Part shown: positions 45,726 through 55,348 of the stretch, in pieces
Position numbering within the stretch: the stretch's first letter is position 1
Layout: each line of letters opens with the position of its first letter
Assembly (NCBI RefSeq): GCF_021431925.1
Contig: NZ_CP090371.1
Location: 62,001 to 126,000 of the forward strand
Length of the DNA stretch: 64,000 nucleotides
Direction: 5' to 3'
DNA from: Halobaculum sp. CBA1158
GTDB taxonomy: Archaea; Halobacteriota; Halobacteria; Halobacteriales; Haloferacaceae
Translations under genes and position numbers: made by a program
Notes under the pieces: model-generated
Databases searched by the model: none
What the model saw: only the letters and a program-made list of their open reading frames with translations
Told to the model about the DNA's origin: nothing

Positions 45726-46878
45726 CGCCGCCCTTGCGGTTACAGAGCGGGCTGTCGAGCGATTCACCGAGACCTACCTCAAGTCTCTCGGAGCCGAAAT
45801 TACGAAGGAAGGACGCCAGTGGACGGTCAGCCTCCCCGAGGATGCCCCCACTGATCTGGAACTGGATGGGGCGGTACTGGAGATCATCGACGATCCGAAC
45901 GATGTGGACGAGGGAGTCTTTGCCATCGCCCCAGAGAGTCCCTTCGTAGAGCGTTTGCTCGACGAAGCGGCCGATCGAACCCCCACCGGTTCACTAGCGC
46001 TAACTGGCGAGCGGGTAGATATCCACCTCCCGCCGTGGCTGACTGATTCCCCGGTCGACGTTGTGGATCAGACGTTCACGCCGTACTACGACCGGCGGGC
46101 GGTCTGTGCGCTCTTTCACGTTGGAATCGAAACCGTCAGCGAATATCAGCGGGAAGAGCTTCACGCCGTCGCGATCGATCTCAACGATCACGAGGAGCGT
46201 CCCCGGCTCGCAGACACGTATCTTGAGCTGACCGACGACGAACAACCGGAACTCGACGAGGGGCGGGCTATCGACGAGCAGGAGCTGACGGACGCACTCG
46301 ATGTTGCATATACCACCCTCGAAAACGAGCTATCGTCGACGGTACGAGAGACTCGCGAGCGGGCGACACGTGCCGCCGAGGTCGAACTTGACGAGTATCG
46401 CCAGTTCGTACGCCAGCGACGTGACGAACTATCGGACGAGATCGATAGCCTGACGACGCGAATAGAGGACGTGACCGAAACGATCGACACTGCCTCCCAA
46501 CAGGAGGAACGCGTCGAGGCACTCCGGAAGCGGAAGGAACTCCGAGCAGAACGGGATGATCTCCGTTCCGAATTGGACGACTTGACGACCAAGATTGAAG
46601 CTGGATTCCCCGACAAGCGCCAAGAGATACAGGAGCGCCACGCCCTCACTGTTCGTTTGCGACCGGTGGCTGCGACAGCAGTTTCGTACGAACGTGGCGA
46701 TCTCGATCTCACGCTTGGAGCTGACGAGACTACAATCTCGAAATCGTACGGATACGCCCTCGGTGTCGGCGTCGTAGAAGAAGTCGCCTGCGACAGGTGT
46801 GGGAAACAACTGACGGCCGAGAACCCGCTGGATATAGATGGGAAGCAAACGGTGGGAGCAGCCTGCTGTGACGATTGA
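45718..46878 (+). CDS. Coiled-coil protein with C-terminal zinc knuckle, helicase partner
   Basis: A 386-residue protein coupled to the helicase by an eight-base overlap. The N-terminal 200 residues resemble the region after the helicase core in RapA-like proteins (LPEDAPTDLELDGAVLEI; LTGERVDIHLPPWL). Residues about 190-310 are a long coiled coil (TRIEDVTETIDTASQQEERV, KRKELRAERDDLRSEL). The C-terminus has CDRCGKQLT and a late CC pair, a possible zinc knuckle. It may be the split C-terminal part of a larger helicase. Function inferred from context. Confidence 0.65.
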   Translation: MTDAALAVTERAVERFTETYLKSLGAEITKEGRQWTVSLPEDAPTDLELDGAVLEIIDDPNDVDEGVFAIAPESPFVERLLDEAADRTPTGSLALTGERVDIHLPPWLTDSPVDVVDQTFTPYYDRRAVCALFHVGIETVSEYQREELHAVAIDLNDHEERPRLADTYLELTDDEQPELDEGRAIDEQELTDALDVAYTTLENELSSTVRETRERATRAAEVELDEYRQFVRQRRDELSDEIDSLTTRIEDVTETIDTASQQEERVEALRKRKELRAERDDLRSELDDLTTKIEAGFPDKRQEIQERHALTVRLRPVAATAVSYERGDLDLTLGADETTISKSYGYALGVGVVEEVACDRCGKQLTAENPLDIDGKQTVGAACCDD

Positions 46879-46882
46879 TCGG

Positions 46883-47587
46883 TTAGTCACCCACCCGATA
46901 GAGGAGAACATCTGAGGGGTGAGCGAGAACGCTCCCCACGAGAGCATCGGTGGTTGACCCGGCGGTCGAAACGCCGAACGCACAGACGGAAGCCGGATCT
47001 TGATACCCAACGTCGATCAGGGTCTCCCGTATCTCGGGCGCCAACTCTGCCTTCCCCACATCGACAGTTGGCACTCCCGCATCGCGGAACGCCTCGAAAG
47101 CCGCCGATGTCCTTGACAACACGAGTTCGCCGGAGTGCAGGAAAGAAAACTCCTCGTCGAGGATTGCCAGCAACCGCTCTTGCCGATCAGGATCGTCAAC
47201 GACGTTTGCCCATTCGAGGTCATCCGAAGCTGTCTCACTGGAGTAGGTCTCGACGTCATTCTCGTCGAGAAGGTCGACAACATCGTCTGGGAATGCCGCT
47301 TCGGCCTGTCCACGGTAGAAGTCCCATACATCCGTCTTCTGTACGGTTGACTGTTCCTCGCTCGATAGGAGTTCGTGAAAGGTTGCGGGCACGTACAAGT
47401 CTCCAAGACGAGGTTCCGTGGGTGTCCGACCGAGTGTAGCCTGCGTCTGTGACGCGAAGACCGTCGAGTCGGCCAATCGTTCGAGAGAGCGGTTAGCAAC
47501 GAGTAGTGACGGATCGAGTAGTACGTCGATCGGTGGTTGGAATTTGCGATCGAGTTCGGTTCGGAGTTGGTCGTTACCCGCACTCAT
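46883..47587 (-). CDS. PIN-like domain protein (tentative)
   Basis: A 234-residue protein on the opposite strand. VLLDPSLLVANRS near the N-terminus, DDLEWANVVDD in the middle and a hydrophobic strand followed by GELVLSRTSAAFEAFRDAG fit the spaced acidic residues of a PIN nuclease, but no strict PIN tetrad can be assigned by eye. It ends four bases after the stop of the coiled-coil gene, and heads away from the AddAB-like pair. An RNase role is a guess. Confidence 0.4.
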   Translation of the reverse strand: MSAGNDQLRTELDRKFQPPIDVLLDPSLLVANRSLERLADSTVFASQTQATLGRTPTEPRLGDLYVPATFHELLSSEEQSTVQKTDVWDFYRGQAEAAFPDDVVDLLDENDVETYSSETASDDLEWANVVDDPDRQERLLAILDEEFSFLHSGELVLSRTSAAFEAFRDAGVPTVDVGKAELAPEIRETLIDVGYQDPASVCAFGVSTAGSTTDALVGSVLAHPSDVLLYRVGD

Positions 47588-47643
47588 TGTTACATCATTC
47601 AGTCCAACTCCTGATAAATCACGTCGTACTCTTTCAGGTACTG

Positions 47644-50532
47644 CTATCGAATAATCGGATCTTCCTCGCCGTCAGGCTGCGCTTCGGCATAGTCCCGATC
47701 GATCAAGTCGGCAATCTCGTCCTTCGAGAGAGGATCAATCTCGATGCGATCGCCATCAGCAGTGTAGAAGAGTGTCGTCGTGACGCGGGAATCAGGGAAT
47801 GCGGCCCGAACGACGTGGTAATAGACGCTCAACTGCTTCCGATACTCCGATTCGGCATGGCGACCGAGATCGGTCTTGTAGTCCACGATGTCGACCCTGC
47901 CTTCGGCGACGTGGAGCAGGTCGATGATTCCAGAGATGGTCACCTCCTGTTCACCGACCGTCACCGGGAGGTAGGCGTTCTCCTCGGCTCGTAGCTCGCC
48001 GTCGAGAGCGTCCAAAAACTCGGCGACGCGCCGTTCATCTTCGTTCGACGGTTCGACGACCGCTCCCTCGGCATACTGTTCTGCGAAGTCGTGAACCTGA
48101 TTGCCGAACTCGATCCCCCGACCCTCGTCAACATCGCTGAACACCCGGTCGTCCATCAGCGAGTGCGGGGACTGACCGGCCGGTATATCGGGGACTGGAA
48201 CGGATACCTGCAACCGGGACTGTTCCGTCCGCGCTGTCCTTGCCTCCTCCACATCGGGTTCGACCGTCTCGGGCTCGAGCGGCAGGTTCTCGAAGAGCGG
48301 ACTGGGTGATGAGCCAGCGGAGAACAGGACGTGGCTCTCCGCACGAGTGATCGCGACGTACATCAGCCGGCGCTCCTCGTCGTAGTCACGGTTGAGACAC
48401 TTCGAGAGGATGCGGTATCGCCAGTTATCGTAGATGTGGGGGCGTCCGTGAGCATCCGCGTAGTGTTTCGTTTGCCGGAGCGCGACCGGATCCTCGTACC
48501 GAATTCGGTCGGCTCCGCCACCTGACGGCGGGAAGCTGTACTGGTTGATGTTCGCCAGAATGACGATCGGATGTTCGAGGCCCTTCGCGGCGTGGATCGT
48601 CTGGACGGTTATCGAGTCGCCACCGGGGTTGTCGTCCACGTCGTGGGTGGCGTCGGCCTCCAGACTCTGCTCCATGAAGCGAACGATGGCCCCACGGTTG
48701 TGGGTCGTGCTGTCGAACGTTCCCTGCAATACCGCCACCAGTGCATCCGCGTAGGCGTCCTCGAAGCCGTATCGATCGAACACCAGCCGTGCGATCCCCC
48801 CGACAGTCTCGGCGCTGGCGAGCCGTTCCCGGAACGAGAGCATATTCGACGGATACGACTCCCTCTCGAGGATCGCCTTGACCTCATCGAGTGTGTACCC
48901 CGCCTCTTCCAGCACGACCGCCCAACCTCGCTCTGAATGCCGATCTTCGAGGAGGCGCAACCACGCCAGCAGTAGGATCGCCTGTTCGGTGCCGAACAGC
49001 TCGACACCACCCTCGTAGGCGACCGGGATGTTGTACTCGCGGGCGTGACTCTGCAACTCACGACCGAACCGACGAGTCCGGGTCAAGACCGCGATATCCT
49101 CGTGAGAGGGAGGACGCAACTCACCGTCTTCGCCCTCGACAGCGTACGCACGATTGCCGACGATCTCCTGCACTCGCGTCAGAATGGCCTCGCACTCGTC
49201 GTCGCTCGTGAACGCCTCGATGTTCGAGTGGTCGTGGTCGGTGGTGGCCGTCAGTGGTGTGATGTCGTCCTCGATATCGAGGGCGACCTCCTCGTTGCTC
49301 GTCGCCGGCAAGCCGAGACTGTGCCGCGAAAAGTCCAGTATCGACTGGGTAGAGCGGTAGTTCTTCTCCAGTTTGATCTCGGTCACGTCGTCGACCGGAA
49401 ATGCGACCCGCTCGCTGTCGCTGTTGAGTTCCCGCTTGTAGTTCTCGAGACGTTCCCCGAACTGACGGATGTTGTCGACCGAGGCGTACTGGAACCCGTA
49501 GATGCTCTGCTTCCAATCGCCCACCACGCAGAGGTTGTCTGTCCCCGCGAGCAACAGGGCGAGCTTGAACTGAATCTCGCTGGTGTCCTGAAACTCGTCG
49601 ACCATCACGTGGTCGAACTGCACTGACTCCCGCAACGCGTGATCCTCACACAGCAACACGAAGGCGAACATCTGGAGGAAACTGAAGTTCAGATAGTTCT
49701 GGCGGAGCGCGAACTCGATGTACTCGAAATAGATGTCGTGGACGAACGCCTTCAGCGCATCGCGCTCCTCGTCGAAGGCACGGCCGGCCCACTCGTGGTC
49801 GATACTCGGGTAGTTGTCCCGGAGTTCCGACTCGGCCGGGGCGTCGGGAAGGAAACAGCGGTCACGCTCGAACCCACTTAGACCATCCCGTAAATCGGAT
49901 TGCGTCGGCCCGTTTGCCCCCTCATTCGGCTCGTTTGCCGCCTCGAACAGTTCCTCGAAGGCCTCGAAATCGCCGTCGAGGTAGGACTCCCCGTTCCGGT
50001 ACCAGCCGTCGGCAGTCGGGAAAATTCCCTTCGCAGCCAGTTCGCGGATCACCTCCAACAGCGACGTGTTCTCATTGAGAACACGGAGGTAGTCGTGGTG
50101 TTCGGGATGCTCGTCGGCGAACTGCGATATGAACTCCCGGAACCGATCTTCCTCGACCACCTCGTTTTCGAGCAGGCGCGTCGAGGACGTGATCCGATCG
50201 TCGATCCCGAGGTGTGTCGGAGCCGAGAATCCGTCCCGGAGCAGTAGGTCGTGACAGTGTCCGTGGAACGTGTTGATGGGCGCGTCCCGGAGCGCCGACA
50301 TCGAGTAATCGCAGTTCGTGACGACGCGCTCCTTCATTTCGGCTGCAGCGTTGTTCGTGAACGTGATCAGCAGGATATCGTCCGGTTCGGTCTCGTCCTG
50401 CTGCAGGAGGTTCGCATACCGACGCGTGATGGTGAACGTCTTGCCCGTCCCGGCACCGGCGTCGACGACGTGAATGCCGCTCGTGGCATCGATTAACTCC
50501 TGCTGCTGGTCGTTGGGTTCGAAGTCAGTCAT
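47644..50532 (-). CDS. AddA-like UvrD-family helicase/nuclease
   Basis: A 962-residue protein from the ATG that overlaps the end of the upstream gene. SF1 motifs: AGAGTGKTFTITRRYA (residues 25-40), DILLITFTNNAAAEMKER (Ia), VMVDEFQDTSEIQ (DExx), VGDWKQSIYGFQYA, KNYRSTQSILDFSR, TIHAAKGLEHPIVIL and MYVAITRAESHVLF. The C-terminal nuclease core is GIIDLLHVAEGRVDIVDYKT, a RecB-like PD-(D/E)XK. It pairs with the AddB-like gene; together they would degrade or resect DNA ends. Chi recognition is not testable here. Confidence 0.87.
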   Translation of the reverse strand: MTDFEPNDQQQELIDATSGIHVVDAGAGTGKTFTITRRYANLLQQDETEPDDILLITFTNNAAAEMKERVVTNCDYSMSALRDAPINTFHGHCHDLLLRDGFSAPTHLGIDDRITSSTRLLENEVVEEDRFREFISQFADEHPEHHDYLRVLNENTSLLEVIRELAAKGIFPTADGWYRNGESYLDGDFEAFEELFEAANEPNEGANGPTQSDLRDGLSGFERDRCFLPDAPAESELRDNYPSIDHEWAGRAFDEERDALKAFVHDIYFEYIEFALRQNYLNFSFLQMFAFVLLCEDHALRESVQFDHVMVDEFQDTSEIQFKLALLLAGTDNLCVVGDWKQSIYGFQYASVDNIRQFGERLENYKRELNSDSERVAFPVDDVTEIKLEKNYRSTQSILDFSRHSLGLPATSNEEVALDIEDDITPLTATTDHDHSNIEAFTSDDECEAILTRVQEIVGNRAYAVEGEDGELRPPSHEDIAVLTRTRRFGRELQSHAREYNIPVAYEGGVELFGTEQAILLLAWLRLLEDRHSERGWAVVLEEAGYTLDEVKAILERESYPSNMLSFRERLASAETVGGIARLVFDRYGFEDAYADALVAVLQGTFDSTTHNRGAIVRFMEQSLEADATHDVDDNPGGDSITVQTIHAAKGLEHPIVILANINQYSFPPSGGGADRIRYEDPVALRQTKHYADAHGRPHIYDNWRYRILSKCLNRDYDEERRLMYVAITRAESHVLFSAGSSPSPLFENLPLEPETVEPDVEEARTARTEQSRLQVSVPVPDIPAGQSPHSLMDDRVFSDVDEGRGIEFGNQVHDFAEQYAEGAVVEPSNEDERRVAEFLDALDGELRAEENAYLPVTVGEQEVTISGIIDLLHVAEGRVDIVDYKTDLGRHAESEYRKQLSVYYHVVRAAFPDSRVTTTLFYTADGDRIEIDPLSKDEIADLIDRDYAEAQPDGEEDPIIR

Positions 50533-53095
50533 CGATTTGAATGAGGTCGCGGTGATCGACGCGGTCGACGTTCGGATCGCCGATGGGGAACTGGGAGCGC
50601 CGATACTCGTTGATTCGCTCGATCTGTCCTTGCAGGAACTGCTCGAAGGCATCCACCTCGTCCTCGAAGTAGTTTCGGCCACGCAGCCTGTGAAGTTCCT
50701 TCAGCGCTGAGTCGGTTCCATCGTCCACGTACACGTAGTCACCCACCTCTGCTTTCGCGCGTTCGGTGAACTCGGCGGCGAGGTCGGTTTCGAGCAGCGC
50801 GTCCGTGTCCTCGACGTCCGGGAAGTCGTGGCGGTCGAAGAACGCCTCGTAGACATCGTAGCCCATTCGTTCGAGCGTCTTGCGGCGGTCGTTGCTCTCG
50901 GCGACGCCTTCTCGAAGTGTGTCGAACGCCGCCCGTCGCTTGGCGAACTCGTGGAACGGTTCGGGATGGTACGTGACCCGGGTCAACGCGTCTTCGAGGG
51001 TAGCTTCCCCGACCACCTCCTCGTCGACCAACTCGAGAAAGTGGAAGAACACGAATCGAATCCGCTCGTCGGGATGGACGCGCCGGTGGTGAGCGAGGTA
51101 GAGGAGGGCTTGGAAATCCGGTTCATCGCTGATCTCATCGATTGCCGACTTGTCGACGACCTTGGAGGCCGACGTGTGGCTGCCGCTCTTGTAATCGACC
51201 AACTGCGATGGGGTGTGGATGAGGTCGACTTTTCCTTCCCCGCCGAGGGTGGGGTTCTCGAACCATCGCTCCGTGATGGGCGAATCAATCGGCTGGTCGA
51301 AGTGCTCGGCAAAGAAGTTCGAGTCTTCGCGATGCCCGTATCCCTCGTATTCACGTTCCGTCGGGTGTTCCTCGGTCAGGAATCGCTGGATGAGATCGAT
51401 ACCGATCTCGAACTCCGTCCGTAGCACCTCCAAGTCGACATCGTCGATGTAGGGGCGCATCTCGGCCAGCATACGGTCGACCAACTCGTCTCCGGCGGTC
51501 GCGTCGATGATGTCGGGATGGTTGACGTAGAACTCGGCAAAGTCGTGAAAGAGATTGCCCTTCTGGAAGTGATCGCGGTCGGGGCTGGTCACGACGCGAT
51601 CAAAGAAATAATCGCGCGGACAGTTGGCAAAGGTGCTCAGACTCGACGGGCTGAGCGTCTCGATGGTCGTCGGCTCAGCGTCGATCGGTTCCTTCTCGAA
51701 TCCGTCTCCATCACGACCGAGGAACCGAGTATGGGACGTGCTCGGAAGATCTCCGAACGTATCGAAATCTCCGTCGAGCAGGTCATGGAAGTAGAGACAC
51801 GGTGTTACTGGTTCGCCGGCACTCGTCTCCTGCACGAGGAAGTACTGCTCGTTGCCGTTCTGCAGGAGCAACTGGAATTGCCGGAGGTACTGGCGATCCT
51901 TGGCATCGGCGTCGATCCACGGCCGGTCGAGGATGCGGTGCGTCCAGTCGGCGTCCATCCCGAGATAGAATACGGCCGGGCGATCCACGTAGGCCGCCGC
52001 GGTCGCGTCCGCAAGCAGGACGCCGGCGTCGTCTCGGTCGATTGGGACGTCGAACGACTGAAGGTAGAATTCGATCCCGTCGAGCGTGCCTTCCCTGACA
52101 GTAGCGTGTCGCACGCCGAGCCGATCCAACTCCTCGCGGAAGGCGTCTAACGACCGATCGCACCACGTCTCGAACGTGGAGAGAGCCTCGTCAATTGATT
52201 GCTCGTGAATGGTTTCACAGAACTGCTGGAGCGGTTCGATCTCCGGATGATCGAGTTCGTGCAGGCGTTTGTTATCGTCCTCGACTGACGGCCGGATACC
52301 GAGATGGTGAAGAATCGGTCGAACGTCGCCCAGCCGCGCGTGTCTATCGACGTGGGCCGTCCGCAACAAGCGGATGAATGTCCGCAAACTCTCGTCGTCG
52401 GCGAAGCCGGGGCCGCCATAGAACGGGATGTCGTTCGCCTCGAGTGCGGACTCGACAAGCGCGGGGTACTCACTGCCCCGATCCATGATGATGGCCACGT
52501 CTTCAGCGTTCTCGGGCGTCACGTTGCTAACGACGGTGTCGACGATGTCGGTTGTGGACTCGTAGAGATGGAACTCCGGCAACTCGAAGTCGTCGCCACC
52601 GAATGGGTCAACCGTCTCGTACTCGTCGGGGAGAACGGATCGGTCAAGTGCCGTGAATTGCTCTTCGCCGATGACGGCGACAGACCGCTCCTTTGGGATC
52701 GTATACTCGGCGAGGTCGTTGTGAGCACTGTCGGCAGTATCGATCACGTCGATGGCGCGGCGCGTGGCGCGGGTGTCGAACTGGTCGTATTCGAGGATGG
52801 CACGGAGGTCTCCGGTCTCCTCCCAGCAGCCGAGGATGCTTTCTAAGAGATACGCGGCGTGCTTCCAATTCAGGTCGGTTGCGTCGATGAGTTCGAGAAA
52901 GAGCTGTCGGTCGTCACGTGGACGAAACTCCCCGGAAGCCAGCATCCGCGGTGTCGCGGCAAATGTCCCGAGCCGGGGGCGATCTATCCGTCGGTTCAGA
53001 GCCTGACTGAGTGGTGCATCTGTCGTCAACACCAAGTCGTAGTCGTCGACTTCGTCATAGAGATCATCAATAGTTCGAGCCCGTCTTATTGACAC
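50525..53095 (-). CDS. AddB-like nuclease/inactivated-helicase subunit
   Basis: An 856-residue protein; the GTG at 53095 is favoured by a TATA-like ATCTTTTTGAG upstream, while a TTG at 53155 would add 20 residues. The middle part lacks a Walker A, as in AddB, and the C-terminus is a RecB-like nuclease: LSPSSLSTFANCPRDYFFDR, GNLFHDFAEFY and DLIHTPSQLVDYKSG. Only one cysteine is near the expected iron-sulfur site, so the AddB cluster seems absent. It overlaps the AddA-like gene by eight bases. AddAB pairs are uncommon in archaea and suggest transfer. Confidence 0.75.
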   Translation of the reverse strand: MSIRRARTIDDLYDEVDDYDLVLTTDAPLSQALNRRIDRPRLGTFAATPRMLASGEFRPRDDRQLFLELIDATDLNWKHAAYLLESILGCWEETGDLRAILEYDQFDTRATRRAIDVIDTADSAHNDLAEYTIPKERSVAVIGEEQFTALDRSVLPDEYETVDPFGGDDFELPEFHLYESTTDIVDTVVSNVTPENAEDVAIIMDRGSEYPALVESALEANDIPFYGGPGFADDESLRTFIRLLRTAHVDRHARLGDVRPILHHLGIRPSVEDDNKRLHELDHPEIEPLQQFCETIHEQSIDEALSTFETWCDRSLDAFREELDRLGVRHATVREGTLDGIEFYLQSFDVPIDRDDAGVLLADATAAAYVDRPAVFYLGMDADWTHRILDRPWIDADAKDRQYLRQFQLLLQNGNEQYFLVQETSAGEPVTPCLYFHDLLDGDFDTFGDLPSTSHTRFLGRDGDGFEKEPIDAEPTTIETLSPSSLSTFANCPRDYFFDRVVTSPDRDHFQKGNLFHDFAEFYVNHPDIIDATAGDELVDRMLAEMRPYIDDVDLEVLRTEFEIGIDLIQRFLTEEHPTEREYEGYGHREDSNFFAEHFDQPIDSPITERWFENPTLGGEGKVDLIHTPSQLVDYKSGSHTSASKVVDKSAIDEISDEPDFQALLYLAHHRRVHPDERIRFVFFHFLELVDEEVVGEATLEDALTRVTYHPEPFHEFAKRRAAFDTLREGVAESNDRRKTLERMGYDVYEAFFDRHDFPDVEDTDALLETDLAAEFTERAKAEVGDYVYVDDGTDSALKELHRLRGRNYFEDEVDAFEQFLQGQIERINEYRRSQFPIGDPNVDRVDHRDLIQIDD

Positions 53096-53229
53096 ATTCC
53101 AAATCCGCCTGTTGGCCTCAAAAAGATTGGTAGCCAAGTCGCATCTAAGCGGCAACAGTCCCTGTAACAGTAGTTGGGACTGCGATTCCGTTATTCAGCA
53201 CACTTATGAAATGATATGCGACGTATCTT

Positions 53230-53586
53230 CTATCGCAATCCGAGAGAGATGCGGATTGCGTCATCAACAGCATCCATTTGCGACTGAGAGAGGCTACCGT
53301 ACTTTTTCGTGATTCGCGCACTGATGTCAACGGTGCGAATCTGGTCAAGCTGGACATGCGAGTCTTTCTCCAGCTCCGGCATCGTTCCGGGTAGATTCAC
53401 GTGGAACGGGTATCCCGTGTGGCCGTCAGAAATCGGGGCGATAATGGTCGTCGGGGAATTCTGGTTGCCCGCATCGTTTTGAATTACCACCGAACGGCGC
53501 GGTTTGTATATTTCACTTCCGCGGGTGTCGTCATCGTGTTTGCCCCCGAGATCCACTCGTACGACATCTCCTCGCTGAATATTCAT
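53230..53586 (-). CDS. mazF: MazF/PemK-like toxin
   Basis: A 118-residue protein with the MazF core RGDVVRVDLGG and VVIQNDAGNQNSPTTIIAPI, characteristic of the PemK/MazF fold, and a basic C-terminus. MazF toxins are sequence-specific mRNA endonucleases. The gene starts at the last bases of the antitoxin gene (ATGA), the normal antitoxin-toxin order. It stabilises mobile regions or acts in stress or phage defence. Confidence 0.88.
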   Translation of the reverse strand: MNIQRGDVVRVDLGGKHDDDTRGSEIYKPRRSVVIQNDAGNQNSPTTIIAPISDGHTGYPFHVNLPGTMPELEKDSHVQLDQIRTVDISARITKKYGSLSQSQMDAVDDAIRISLGLR

Positions 53587-53819
53587 TCGTCTCGTGGGGG
53601 GTCACCGAGATGCTGGTTTGCTTCCGTGCTGACCGCTGACCACTCCTCGTTCGTTTCCGCCGCGTGCTCGGCGTTCGCTTGATATGCCGCCGCGAGTTCG
53701 TCCTCCGTGGGACTCATTTCCTCATCAATCGCGTCTTGGACGAGTTGCGACAGGTTGATGTCTTGCTCATCAACCCACTCCTCCTGATCTTCTCGGATGG
53801 TGACGTTTTTCCGCTCCAT
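53583..53819 (-). CDS. Ribbon-helix-helix antitoxin of the MazF-like toxin
   Basis: A 78-residue protein from the ATG that gives MERKNVTIREDQEEWVDEQD. This is a ribbon-helix-helix N-terminus followed by NLSQLVQDAIDEEM and an acidic, disordered tail that would wrap the toxin. It overlaps the toxin by four bases. RHH antitoxins repress their own promoter when bound to toxin; the TATA at 53841-53850 lies right upstream. Confidence 0.82.
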   Translation of the reverse strand: MERKNVTIREDQEEWVDEQDINLSQLVQDAIDEEMSPTEDELAAAYQANAEHAAETNEEWSAVSTEANQHLGDPPRDE

Positions 53820-53840
53820 ATGAGTGTGTATCGAGTGTGT

Positions 53841-53850
53841 ATTATTAAAC
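53841..53850 (-). promoter_or_regulatory. TATA box of the toxin-antitoxin operon
   Basis: On the minus strand GTTTAATAAT lies about 22-31 bases before the ATG at 53819, so the transcript should be leaderless or nearly so. The flanking GTGTGT-like steps may hold the antitoxin operator, but no clear palindrome is seen. Confidence 0.55.
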
Positions 53851-53958
53851 TCACCGATGGTTCCTCGGGTTCTTGTTTTCAATAGAAATGCGAACGAAAA
53901 GCACACTCCCGACTACTGGTAATGAAAGGACTGAACGAGCGAAGCGATGGAAGCCCGC

Positions 53959-54708
53959 TTACTGGGAGTCTCTGACAGCATCTACGAACAATCCGACTCC
54001 CTTCACGGGATGATATCCATCGTCGGATTCGGAAATCAAGCGCAGTTCTTGCAAGAATCTCATCGTCGGACGATCCCTGTCGACAATCCCATTCGAATTC
54101 AGCTGGGTGAGAATTTCGTATGGTTCAAGCGGTGTATCGCTGATTCTGTCGACCTCGCTTTCGACTGTCGCTCCCGTCGGCGGAAGCTTTGTTGAGTCGT
54201 TCTGATCCGTGTCGAACGTTTGATCCGGTTGGTCGGTAATCTCGTCCGATGATGCCGCGGGATATGTGTGTATGATTCGGATGATCGATGCCGCTATCCT
54301 CTTCAACTCCTCCCGCTCAACTCCCGGTACTGCCGTGAACGTGTCTTTCTCGGTTATTTCCGCAGACTCAAGAGGGGAGGCTACCCGCTCAAACCGCTGT
54401 CCTGAAGCCTCCGTTCGTTCCCGATACTGGAGGAGGGTGTGCCATCCATCACTCGCCATGCCACTCTCTCCAATTACCCAAATGTGTGGAGTTGCAAGCT
54501 GTGTCTCCTCGCCAACGCTTCCAAACAATTTCAACAGTCCCGCATCTCGGTCGACATAGGACTCTGTCACCCTTGCGCTGAAGGATCTGTCCGCAGTTTG
54601 GAACTGGAGTATATCGCCGCTGGAACTCCGGTCGATCACCTTAACGATCTCTTCGTCAGAAGACGATCCCCCGTGAGCCGAAGGATTGGACTCCTCTTCC
54701 CTCGACAT
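53959..54708 (-). CDS. Unknown acidic protein
   Basis: A 249-residue protein, starting at ATG 54708 rather than an upstream TTG. Beta-rich N-terminal half (QTADRSFSARVTESYVDR, LATPHIWVIGESG), an acidic Ser/Asp/Gln linker (about 150-185), then a helical segment EPYEILTQLNSNGIV with a DNA-binding-like look. No family recognised. It is separated from MazEF by 139 bases and divergent from nothing obvious. Confidence 0.5.
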   Translation of the reverse strand: MSREEESNPSAHGGSSSDEEIVKVIDRSSSGDILQFQTADRSFSARVTESYVDRDAGLLKLFGSVGEETQLATPHIWVIGESGMASDGWHTLLQYRERTEASGQRFERVASPLESAEITEKDTFTAVPGVEREELKRIAASIIRIIHTYPAASSDEITDQPDQTFDTDQNDSTKLPPTGATVESEVDRISDTPLEPYEILTQLNSNGIVDRDRPTMRFLQELRLISESDDGYHPVKGVGLFVDAVRDSQ

Positions 54709-54808
54709 CAGAGTCAACTAACATATTGCATTCCAATCAGCGTTATCCCATCTGCTCCATCTCGAATTGAGTAGACGAAAAACAGTGGGTGGCTGTGAGA
54801 ACGTTGAG

Positions 54809-55348
54809 CTACTCAGGGTCAGCAGGCGGGTCGAAATAGAACGTGTCGTCGCACTCCGTGTCCGAGTAGTGTTCGAGGAACTCATAGCGACACCCCATAC
54901 GAATGGCGTCTAATGGGATCGCCTCTGTCCACGGAATCTGGACGAGCGTTTTCCCGTCCATCGTAGGGTGTGACGCTTTGAACGATACCGCTCCGTCGGT
55001 CGATATCGCGTAGTTCGGCAGCAGTTGTGTTGCGAGTACTGATGGGGGATCTAGCGGCACGTAGACCAGCAGGGCGATGTAGCCATCGTGCCGAAACAGC
55101 TTCGTCAGCTGTTCAAACCAGATCTTGAAGTTGCCTATCTGTCCGTCCTCGTATCGGTACTGGCAAGACTTGAGTTCGACTTTCTCACCTTCGCGCGTCC
55201 GGGCATCGTACCATGACCCGTGGTCTTCCTCCAGATCGAATTTCTCACGGAGATACCTCTCGGCACGCCACCAGATCGGCGGATCGTCTGAACTCGAAGA
55301 GGTGTGGTCGAGCTGGTACTCCTCATCGCGTAGAGGGTAGCGTCGCAT
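54809..55348 (-). CDS. Small PD-(D/E)XK-like protein
   Basis: A 179-residue protein from ATG 55348. YDARTREGEKVELKSCQYR looks like the end of a nuclease core: an Asp in a turn and E-x-K in a strand, followed by a helix and strand YIALLVYVPLDPP. This resembles Holliday-junction or restriction nucleases but could be chance. No neighbour suggests the target. Confidence 0.4.
   Translation of the reverse strand: MRRYPLRDEEYQLDHTSSSSDDPPIWWRAERYLREKFDLEEDHGSWYDARTREGEKVELKSCQYRYEDGQIGNFKIWFEQLTKLFRHDGYIALLVYVPLDPPSVLATQLLPNYAISTDGAVSFKASHPTMDGKTLVQIPWTEAIPLDAIRMGCRYEFLEHYSDTECDDTFYFDPPADPE

Noticed and set aside
29778-46878. A standard DISARM system
   Set aside because: A helicase and methyltransferase are present, but no DUF1998 protein or phospholipase D-like protein was recognised.
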